A stretch of 5,502 nt of DNA from an uncultured Atopobiaceae bacterium (GTDB lineage Bacteria > Actinomycetota > Coriobacteriia > Coriobacteriales > Atopobiaceae): NCBI GenBank assembly GCA_947303905.1, contig CAMYZR010000122.1, positions 1 to 5,502 of the forward strand, read 5' to 3'. This document shows positions 1 to 5,502 of the stretch, one piece after another (the stretch's first letter is position 1; every line of letters starts with the position of its first letter). Both the position numbers and the translations under genes were made by a program. Below the pieces are notes generated by a model. It did no database searches, was not told the DNA's origin, and saw only the letters and a program-made list of their open reading frames with translations.

Positions 1-43
1 ATAATCCAATCTTTCGAGCGACCTCGTCCGAGACGGATGCCAC
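1..43 (-). CDS. Possible N-terminus of a divergent gene, cut by the left edge
   Basis: On the minus strand a GTG at 43-41 opens a frame that stays open to the window edge. It would encode VASVSDEVARKIGL (the GTG read as Met in vivo). A GAGG about nine bases upstream could be its ribosome binding site. The DEVARKIGL stretch looks like the first helix of a helix-turn-helix protein, but 14 residues cannot establish that. The same frame extends back to an ATG at 80-78, which has no good ribosome binding site. A plus-strand gene ending just left of the window is an equally simple alternative: there is an in-frame TAA at bases 2-4 and another frame open to a TGA at 120-122. This is a tentative call. 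Confidence 0.2.
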   Translation of the reverse strand, partial: MASVSDEVARKIGL

Positions 44-57
44 CGCGCAGTGCCTCA

Positions 58-80
58 GAGCCGAGAGGGCTTCCTTTCAT
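58..80 (+). terminator. Weak hairpin with pyrimidine-rich tail, possible terminator
   Basis: GAGCC (58-62) can pair with GGCTT (68-72) around a five-base loop. The stem includes one G-T pair and is followed by a C/T-rich run continuing as CCTTTCATTTG. It would suit the end of a plus-strand gene lying left of the window. The stem is short and the T tract is interrupted, so it may be chance. Confidence 0.18.
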
Positions 81-117
81 TTGTGTGACACGAGTATGGT
101 ACGTGCCGTCGCGAGGT

Positions 118-123
118 TATGAT
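118..123 (+). promoter_or_regulatory. Candidate -10 box for the thrC operon
   Basis: TATGAT differs from the TATAAT consensus at one base and sits in the least GC-rich part of the window, about 44 bases before the thrC start. No good -35 hexamer lies 16-18 bases upstream. The TTGACA-like GTGACA at 85-90 is 27 bases away, which is too far. The promoter may be activator-dependent or elsewhere. A start site near 130 would give a leader of about 37 bases, too short for an attenuator or riboswitch. Confidence 0.25.
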
Positions 124-154
124 ACTGACAAGCGGGACATCCATCAAAACACGC

Positions 155-160
155 GAGGAG
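155..160 (+). promoter_or_regulatory. Ribosome binding site that fixes the thrC GTG start
   Basis: GAGGAG lies six bases before the GTG at 167. It supports that non-ATG start, because no in-frame ATG lies nearby at the expected N-terminus. The protein then begins METLYHSTRS, which matches the usual beginning of threonine synthases. Confidence 0.8.
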
Positions 161-166
161 TGACCA

Positions 167-1651
167 GTGGAAACGTTGTATCACAGCACGCGCAGCGCAA
201 ACGAGGTCGTAACAAGCAAGCAAGCAATTCTTACCGGCATCGCCCCCGACGGCGGCCTGTACGTGTCCGACCAGCTTGGCAAGACCAAGGTCGACCTGGC
301 CCGCATCGCCGCCCAGGACTACCACGCCACCGCGCGCGACGTGCTTGGCACGCTGCTCACCGACTACACCGCCGACGAGGTCGCCTCCTGCGTCGCCGGC
401 GCCTACGGCACCAACTTCGACTCCCCCGCCGTGACCCCGCTCACCCCGCTGGGCACCGACTGGCTGCTCGAGCTCTACCATGGCCCCACCTGCGCCTTCA
501 AGGACGTGGCGCTGCAGATGCTCCCCCGCCTGATGAGCGTGGCGCGCGAGGGCCAGGGCCAGAACATCATGATCGTCACCGCCACCTCCGGCGACACCGG
601 CAAGGCCGCGCTCGAGGGCTTCGCGGACGTCCCCGGCACCGGCGTGACTGTCTTCTACCCCGACGGCAAGGTGAGCGGGATCCAGCACCTGCAGATGGCC
701 TGCCAGCGTGGCGCCAACGTGGCCGTCGCCGGCATCCGCGGCAACTTCGACGACGCCCAGACGCAGGTCAAGCGCATCTTTGCCGACGCAGAGCTGGGCG
801 CGCGCCTCGCCGCGTCGGGCACCGTGCTCTCCAGCGCCAACTCCATCAACGTCGGACGCCTCGTGCCGCAGGTCACCTATTACATGGACGCCTACGCGCA
901 GCTCGTCAAGCGCGGCGCCATCCGTCTCGGCGAGCCCGTGGACTTCTGCGTCCCCACGGGCAACTTCGGCGACGTGCTCGCCGGCTACTACGCCAAGGAG
1001 CTGGGACTTCCCGTCGGCAAGCTCATCGTCGCCTCCAACACCAACAAGGTCCTCACCGACTTCATCGAGACGGGCACCTACGACCGCCGTCGCGACTTCG
1101 TCAAGACCATCTCACCATCGATGGACATCCTCATCTCGTCCAACCTCGAGCGCCTGCTCTACTACCTGACCGACGGCGACTGCGAGCGCGTGGCCACATG
1201 GATGGCCGAGCTCTCGCAGACCGGCGTCTACACGCTGCCCTCGGACGTGATGTTCCGCATGCGCGAGACCTTTGCCTGCGGATTCGCCACCGATGACGAC
1301 ACCCGTCAGACCATCGCCTCCGTCTGGGAGGACCTGGGCATCCTGATCGACCCGCACACCGCCGTGGGCGCCTGCGTGGCGCAACGCCGCGAGAGCGAGG
1401 GTCGCCAGCGCGTGTGCCTGTCCACCGCCAACCCCTACAAGTTCTCTGCCGACGTGCTTGCGGCGCTTGGCACCGACACCACCGGCATGGACGGCTTCGC
1501 CTGCATGGACGCCCTGCAGGAGCTGACCGGCGTCGAGGCCCCCGCACAGCTTGCCGGCCTGCGCACGGCTCCCGTGCTGCATCCCGACGTCTGCGACCAG
1601 GACGAGATGCCCGACTTTGTGGAGGCTGCCTGCCAGAGGGTCTTCGCATGA
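167..1651 (+). CDS. thrC: Threonine synthase
   Basis: This PLP-dependent cytoplasmic enzyme converts O-phosphohomoserine to threonine and phosphate, the last step of threonine synthesis. The 494-residue length fits the longer threonine synthase class that includes the E. coli and yeast enzymes. The N-terminus has the YHSTR signature. HGPTCAFKDVALQ carries the PLP-binding lysine, K112. TATSGDTGKAA (138-148), SANSINVGRL (223-232) and PTGNFGD (263-269) are family motifs for phosphate, substrate and cofactor binding, and SPSMDILISSNLERLLY (316-332) is also typical. The start is GTG, chosen from the GAGGAG six bases upstream and the N-terminal match. It is the first gene of the apparent operon, and its TGA overlaps the thrB ATG by four bases. 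No homoserine dehydrogenase gene is visible beside it. Confidence 0.97.
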   Translation: METLYHSTRSANEVVTSKQAILTGIAPDGGLYVSDQLGKTKVDLARIAAQDYHATARDVLGTLLTDYTADEVASCVAGAYGTNFDSPAVTPLTPLGTDWLLELYHGPTCAFKDVALQMLPRLMSVAREGQGQNIMIVTATSGDTGKAALEGFADVPGTGVTVFYPDGKVSGIQHLQMACQRGANVAVAGIRGNFDDAQTQVKRIFADAELGARLAASGTVLSSANSINVGRLVPQVTYYMDAYAQLVKRGAIRLGEPVDFCVPTGNFGDVLAGYYAKELGLPVGKLIVASNTNKVLTDFIETGTYDRRRDFVKTISPSMDILISSNLERLLYYLTDGDCERVATWMAELSQTGVYTLPSDVMFRMRETFACGFATDDDTRQTIASVWEDLGILIDPHTAVGACVAQRRESEGRQRVCLSTANPYKFSADVLAALGTDTTGMDGFACMDALQELTGVEAPAQLAGLRTAPVLHPDVCDQDEMPDFVEAACQRVFA

Positions 1652-2544
1652 CCCAGGCGGAGCATCCCCGCAGCATAACCGTGCGCGTTCCCGCGACCAC
1701 CGCCAACCTCGGCGTGGGCTTCGACGTGCTCGGGCTGGCACTCGACCTTGTGGCCAGCTACACCTTCACGCCCGCTGACGAGCTCCTGATCACGGGCTGT
1801 GACGAACACCTCTGCGGCCCCGACAACCTGGTGTGGGCCTCCTACCTCGCCGCCTGCGAGGAGCTGGGCGTCGAGTCACAGGCGCTGCACATCCACGAGG
1901 AGAGCCCCATCCCCTGGTCCGGCGGACTCGGGTCGAGCTCGACCTGCGTCGTGGCCGGCATCGCCGCAGCCCAGGCACTCGCGGGTCGCAGCATCGACCG
2001 CAGCCTCACCGCAAGCCTCGCGACGCGCATCGAGGGCCATCCCGACAACGTCGCCCCCGCGGTCATGGGTGGGCTGGTGAGCAGCTACGTGGAGGACGGC
2101 GAGACCGTCACCACGCGCTGGGTGGCCGCCCCCAACCTGCGCTTCGTGTGCATGGCACCTCCCTATCGGGTGCTGACCGCCGACGCGCGCAAGGCCCTTC
2201 CCGCCATGGTGCCCATGAGCTCGGTGTCGTGGCAGGTCGGACGCTGCCTGGCCATGGTGAGCGCACTCGCCTCGGGTCGCGCGGAAGACATCACCGCCTG
2301 CTGCCACGACCGCATCCACGAGCCCTACCGCATACCGCTCATCCCCGACTTCGAGCGCCTGCGCACCTGCGCGCTCGAGGCGGGAGCCTGCGCCTTCCTC
2401 ATCTCGGGATCTGGCGCCACGATGCTCGCCATCTGCGACGGCGAGCAGGCGGCCGCCGGGGTCGAGCAGGCCGCATCAAACCTCATGCCCGAGCTCTGGG
2501 TGCGCACGATGCGTGCCAGCGAGCAGGGCGTGACCGTCATCTGA
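1648..2544 (+). CDS. thrB: Homoserine kinase (GHMP family)
   Basis: ThrB phosphorylates homoserine with ATP to give O-phosphohomoserine, the ThrC substrate. The 298-residue protein has the three GHMP-kinase motifs in order: VPATTANLGVGFD (14-26), the ATP-binding glycine/serine loop IPWSGGLGSSST (88-99), and LISGSGATMLAI (251-262). EGHPDNVAPAVMGG (129-142), a homoserine-kinase signature, lies between motifs 2 and 3. The loop differs slightly from the common IPLGRGLGSSAA form but keeps the GLGSS core. The frame is open further upstream, but the ATG at 1648 is preferred: it has AGAGGG seven bases upstream, gives a normal family length and N-terminus, and overlaps the thrC stop as ATGA, which implies translational coupling. 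The gene order is thrC-thrB, whereas E. coli has thrB-thrC. Confidence 0.96.
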   Translation: MTQAEHPRSITVRVPATTANLGVGFDVLGLALDLVASYTFTPADELLITGCDEHLCGPDNLVWASYLAACEELGVESQALHIHEESPIPWSGGLGSSSTCVVAGIAAAQALAGRSIDRSLTASLATRIEGHPDNVAPAVMGGLVSSYVEDGETVTTRWVAAPNLRFVCMAPPYRVLTADARKALPAMVPMSSVSWQVGRCLAMVSALASGRAEDITACCHDRIHEPYRIPLIPDFERLRTCALEAGACAFLISGSGATMLAICDGEQAAAGVEQAASNLMPELWVRTMRASEQGVTVI

Positions 2545-2584
2545 CATCCGTCCGTCGTCTCCGCCCTCGACCGAAAGGAACCCC

Positions 2585-3184
2585 ATGAACATCTGCTGCC
2601 TGGACATGGAAGGCGTGCTCGTCCCCGAGATCTGGATCGCGTTCTCCGAGGCGTCCGGCATCCCCGAGCTGCGTCGCACAACCCGCGACGAGCCCGACTA
2701 CGACAAGCTGATGCGCTTCCGCATGGACATCCTGCGCGAGCATGGGCTGGGCCTCAAGGAGATCCAGGACGTCATCGCCACCATCGATCCGCTGCCCGGC
2801 GCCAAGGAGTTCCTCGACGAGCTGCGCAGCCTCACGCAGGTGATCATCCTCTCCGACACCTTCGAGCAGTTTGCCAAGCCCCTGATGGCAAAGCTCGACT
2901 GGCCGACCATCTTCTGCAACACCCTCGTGATCGACGAGGACGGCATGGTGGCCGACTTCAAGATGCGCTGCCCCGAGTCGAAGCTCACCACGGTGCGCGG
3001 CCTGCAGTCCATCGGCTTTGACACCATCGCCACGGGCGACTCCTTCAACGACCTTGCCATGATCCGCGCGAGCAAGGCGGGATTCCTCTTCCGTTCCACC
3101 GAGGCGATCATCGCCGACAACCCTGACCTTCCGGCCTACGAGGACTTCGACGACCTTCTCGCGGCCTTCAAGGCAGCCCTGTAG
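2585..3184 (+). CDS. thrH: ThrH-like phosphoserine phosphatase / homoserine phosphotransferase (HAD family)
   Basis: The 199-residue HAD-superfamily protein closely resembles Pseudomonas ThrH, which dephosphorylates phosphoserine and can transfer the phosphate to homoserine. The opening CLDMEGVLVPEIWIAF is almost the same as in ThrH. D7 is the expected nucleophile, and position 9 is Glu where SerB-type enzymes have Asp; that Glu is also found in Pseudomonas ThrH. Motif II is ILSDT (S90), the motif III lysine is probably K133, and motif IV is GDSFNDLAMI (D152, D156). TTRDEPDYDKLM (32-43) matches the ThrH cap region. There is no signal peptide. The start has AAAGGA five bases upstream. It follows thrB after 40 bases with no terminator, so it probably belongs to the threonine operon. 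Identity as ThrH is strong by motif recall; the actual activity in this organism is inferred. A plain SerB role is the alternative. Confidence 0.9.
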   Translation: MNICCLDMEGVLVPEIWIAFSEASGIPELRRTTRDEPDYDKLMRFRMDILREHGLGLKEIQDVIATIDPLPGAKEFLDELRSLTQVIILSDTFEQFAKPLMAKLDWPTIFCNTLVIDEDGMVADFKMRCPESKLTTVRGLQSIGFDTIATGDSFNDLAMIRASKAGFLFRSTEAIIADNPDLPAYEDFDDLLAAFKAAL

Positions 3185-3192
3185 GAGACGAC

Positions 3193-4539
3193 ATGGCTAA
3201 GAGGGAATCGCGGACGGCCCAAAGGGAGCGCCTGCTCAGGGCAGCAGCCGATGTCAAGACCCCCAGCGACTGCGACGTCATGGTCATCGGTGGCGGCGCG
3301 GCCGGCCTCACAGCTGCCATCTGCGCCGCAGAGGAAGGCGCATCGGTGGTGGTTTTGGAGCGCGACCTCGAGTGCGGGCGCTCGATTCTGGCCACGGGTG
3401 CCGGACGCTGCAACTTTGCCAACGTGCGGTTGGATACGCGCCGCTTCAACGACCCGGCCTTCGTGGACGAGGTCTGTGGCGCAAAGTGGCTCGACGACGT
3501 GCTGGGGTTCTTCCGCGACTGCGGCATGCGGTGGTGCCTGGAGGACGATCGCCTCTATCCGATGAGCCGTCAGGCCGCCAGCGTGCGCAACGTGCTCCTG
3601 GCACGGGCCCGCAAGGCAGGCGTCGTCCTCGCCCCGGCGCGCGAGTTCCAGAGCGCGAGCTGGATCAAGGCTGAATGGCTGAGTGAGCTGGGCAGCGAGC
3701 TGCACTATCGTCCCCAGACGAGCACCACCCAGCCCGCCGGCTTGGCCGAGGTGGCCCACACCCTGCCCTTCGGGGACAACGGCGCGCTGTACCTTCCCGG
3801 GGCTCGCACGGTGGTGCTCGCCAGTGGCGGGGAGCCACTGCCCTTCATGGGCGAGCTGGGGCTCTCCCTCATCGAACGCAAACCCGTGCTGTGCCCCCTC
3901 GCCTGCGAGGATTCTCCCCTCTCCGCCCTTGACGGAAGGCGCGCCCACGTTCTGGCCCGCCTCACCAAGAAGGACAGCTTCTTCCCCAGCTACCAGGAGC
4001 GCGGCGAGATGCTGTTCCGCGGCTACGGGATATCGGGCATCGTGTCCTTCGACCTGTCGCGTCGCGCCGAGGCGGGCGACCTCGTGGAGCTCGACCTCAT
4101 ACCCGACCTCAACGAGTCGCAGCTTCGCCAGCTAGTGGACCCCTTTGCCTCGGGCGACTTCGAGCCGGGCTGCCTGGATGGCGTGATCGACCCCGCCATC
4201 GCCGAACGGCTCGAGCACCTGGCTCGCAGGCGCTGGCACATCGAGTGGGATGAGCGCAAGGAGCCCCAGAGTGACTCCGAGACCCTCATGATGCTGGCAA
4301 AGCGCCTGCCCCTTGTGGTCACGGGGCCCGCTGAGGCCGAGAAGGCGCAGGTCACCCGTGGTGGCCTTGCCAACAGCCAGTTTGACCCCGCGACCCTGGC
4401 GCACCGCGAGCTGCCCTGGCTCTACGCCTGCGGAGAAGCCCTCGACGTAGACGCCGACTGCGGCGGCTTCAACCTTGCCTGGGCTTGGAAGAGCGGCATG
4501 GTGGCCGGCACAGCCGCGGCGAAGTGGGCCCTCTCATGA
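3193..4539 (+). CDS. HI0933/YhiN/BaiN-type FAD-dependent oxidoreductase
   Basis: This is a 448-residue flavoprotein of the HI0933 family, often annotated as aminoacetone oxidase family or BaiN-like; the substrate cannot be read from sequence. A Rossmann FAD site, VMVIGGGAAGLTAA, spans 29-42, with an acidic residue ending the second strand (VVVLERD, 52-58). The family signature GRSILATGAGRCNFAN is at 62-77. GEMLFRGYGISGIVSFDLSR (271-290), VTRGGL (387-392) and GEALDVDADCGGFNLAWAWKSG (414-435) are characteristic of the family. About 25 charged residues precede the Rossmann strand. M30 lies inside that strand, so the ATG at 3193, with GGAG overlapping the thrH stop, is the right start. After LASGG (209-213) the usual GSTGDGY-like segment is missing or unrecognisable. 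The gene lies 8 bases after thrH and overlaps the next by ATGA. There is no transmembrane segment. Confidence 0.9.
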   Translation: MAKRESRTAQRERLLRAAADVKTPSDCDVMVIGGGAAGLTAAICAAEEGASVVVLERDLECGRSILATGAGRCNFANVRLDTRRFNDPAFVDEVCGAKWLDDVLGFFRDCGMRWCLEDDRLYPMSRQAASVRNVLLARARKAGVVLAPAREFQSASWIKAEWLSELGSELHYRPQTSTTQPAGLAEVAHTLPFGDNGALYLPGARTVVLASGGEPLPFMGELGLSLIERKPVLCPLACEDSPLSALDGRRAHVLARLTKKDSFFPSYQERGEMLFRGYGISGIVSFDLSRRAEAGDLVELDLIPDLNESQLRQLVDPFASGDFEPGCLDGVIDPAIAERLEHLARRRWHIEWDERKEPQSDSETLMMLAKRLPLVVTGPAEAEKAQVTRGGLANSQFDPATLAHRELPWLYACGEALDVDADCGGFNLAWAWKSGMVAGTAAAKWALS

Positions 4540-5502
4540 TCGAGGTCACCGGCATACGCGTGGCGCCCGAGCGCCTGGACGGCACGGACGACACCGACCT
4601 GCGCGCCGTGCGCCAAGCGGTGCTGAGGATGCTGCGCCTTGCCCCCGACGACCTCGCGTCGCTCGAGCTGCGCAAGCGCTCGATCGACGCGCGCAAGAAG
4701 AACGAGGTGCAGCTGCTCTTCACCGCCCGCATCACGCTGCGTGGCGGCAGCAACGCCGAGCGTGCCCTGCTCAAGAAGGCCTCCAAGTGGCGCGTGGGCA
4801 AGCAGCTCAAGACCGTGGAGGCAAAGCCCGTCGCGTGGACGAGGGCGACCGTGCTGCCCACCGACGACCGTCCCGTGGTGGTCGGCGCCGGATGCGCGGG
4901 GCTCTTCTGCGCGCTTGCCCTGGCCGAAGCAGGTCGCGCGCCAATTCTGGTAGAGCGCGGCGACGGCTCCCGCGAGCGCACGCGTGCCATCGCCACCTTC
5001 AACGAGACGGGCGTGCTCGACCCTGAGAGCAACATCCAGTTTGGCCTCGGCGGGGCGGGCACCTTCTCGGACGGCAAGCTCTCCACCGGCACCAAGAGCC
5101 CCTTCCATCGCCTCGTCCTCGAGACGCTGGTCGAGGCCGGTGCGCCGCAGCGCATCCTCTGGGACGCAAAGCCCCACGTGGGGAGCGACATCCTGCCGCG
5201 TGTGGTGGAGAACGTGCTCGCACGCATCACCGAGCTGGGTGGCGAGGTGCGCCTGCGCACGCGCATGTGCGACCTCGACGTCACGGACGGACGCGTGCGG
5301 TCGGTCACGCTCGTGTCCCACGACCGCACAACGCAAATCCTGCGCGAGGAGCAGCTCGGCGTATCGCAGCTGGTCATCGCCTGCGGACACTCCGCACGCG
5401 ACGTCTTCGAGCTACTCAAGCGCCGCGGCGTCACCCTCGAGCGTAAGACCTTTGCCATGGGCGTGCGCATCGAGCACCTCCAGAGCGCGGTCGGAGCGGC
5501 GC
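4536..5502 (+). CDS. COG2509-type FAD-dependent dehydrogenase, 3' end missing
   Basis: The frame starting at ATG 4536 stays open to the window edge, giving 322 residues of a family that usually has about 450-550, so it is truncated only by the window. The N-terminal domain (about 1-105) carries LRKRSIDARKK (45-55), typical of this uncharacterised FAD-dependent dehydrogenase family. A Rossmann FAD site, VVVGAGCAGLFCALALAEAG, follows at 114-133. Further family motifs are GLGGAGTFSDGKLST (170-184), AKPHVGSDILP (211-221), ACGHSARDVFELL (282-294) and FAMGVRIEH (306-314). The substrate is unknown; the protein is expected to be cytoplasmic. The start overlaps the stop of the preceding flavoprotein gene as ATGA, and no clear Shine-Dalgarno sequence precedes it, so translation is probably coupled. 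It resembles the upstream flavoprotein only in the FAD fold, so the pair is not a recent duplication. Confidence 0.9.
   Translation, partial: MIEVTGIRVAPERLDGTDDTDLRAVRQAVLRMLRLAPDDLASLELRKRSIDARKKNEVQLLFTARITLRGGSNAERALLKKASKWRVGKQLKTVEAKPVAWTRATVLPTDDRPVVVGAGCAGLFCALALAEAGRAPILVERGDGSRERTRAIATFNETGVLDPESNIQFGLGGAGTFSDGKLSTGTKSPFHRLVLETLVEAGAPQRILWDAKPHVGSDILPRVVENVLARITELGGEVRLRTRMCDLDVTDGRVRSVTLVSHDRTTQILREEQLGVSQLVIACGHSARDVFELLKRRGVTLERKTFAMGVRIEHLQSAVGAA

Noticed and set aside
94..110. Near-palindrome GGTAC/GTGCC around 99-108 as a possible operator
   Set aside because: Only five bases per arm with one mismatch and no spacer. This is easily expected by chance, and no second copy was seen.
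124..166. Leader peptide, attenuator or riboswitch before thrC
   Set aside because: The space after the candidate -10 box is too short, and I see no run of Thr/Ile codons, terminator stem or known riboswitch core.
37..1296. Plus-strand open frame of 419 codons overlapping thrC
   Set aside because: Its translation is dominated by Arg, Pro, His and Ala, as expected for an off-frame reading of high-GC coding DNA. thrC in another frame has clear family motifs.
1112..1741. Minus-strand open frames opposite the thrC-thrB junction
   Set aside because: The Arg/Gly/Ala-rich translations have no motif, and the frames lie across two confidently assigned plus-strand genes.
1833..2588. Second plus-strand open frame of 251 codons inside thrB
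   Set aside because: It is an Arg/His/Pro-rich shadow frame. The thrB frame carries all the GHMP-kinase motifs.
4422..5390. Minus-strand open frames of over 300 codons opposite the last flavoprotein gene
   Set aside because: They are antisense to a well-supported gene with several family motifs. Long antisense frames are common in high-GC DNA, and these translations show no recognisable domain.
1..5502. Mobile element, CRISPR array, tRNA/rRNA or defence system
   Set aside because: I saw no direct-repeat array, inverted-repeat ends, transposase or RNA-gene signature. The genes are ordinary metabolic types with uniform composition.

Overview
This 5.5 kb window is high-GC, densely coding bacterial DNA. 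All five confident genes lie on the plus strand with very short gaps or ATGA overlaps, so they probably form one operon or transcription unit. Composition, codon use and gene content suggest a high-GC actinobacterium, perhaps a host-associated coriobacterium (Olsenella/Atopobium/Collinsella-like). That placement is an inference from general resemblance, with no marker gene to confirm it.

Layout. Bases 1-166 are the only non-coding stretch of any length. They hold a -10-like element, a weak hairpin and possibly the first codons of a divergent gene that runs off the left edge. Then come thrC (threonine synthase, GTG start, 167-1651), thrB (homoserine kinase, 1648-2544, overlapping thrC by ATGA), a thrH-like HAD phosphatase/phosphotransferase (2585-3184), an HI0933/YhiN/BaiN-type flavoprotein (3193-4539) and a COG2509-type FAD-dependent dehydrogenase (from 4536, overlapping its neighbour by ATGA and cut by the right edge).

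How the genes work together. ThrB makes O-phosphohomoserine from homoserine and ATP, and ThrC converts it to threonine. Characterised ThrH enzymes dephosphorylate phosphoserine and can pass its phosphate to homoserine. ThrH here could therefore feed ThrC by a second, ATP-independent route, or supply serine. The two flavoproteins have no obvious link to threonine synthesis. They look like a conserved-type housekeeping pair of unknown substrate that is translationally coupled and may simply be co-transcribed.

Nothing indicates a mobile element, CRISPR array, RNA gene or defence system. The region looks like ordinary core metabolism. The points most worth a second look are thrH beside thrB, a shortened FAD-domain segment in the HI0933-type protein, and the coupling of two unrelated flavoproteins.
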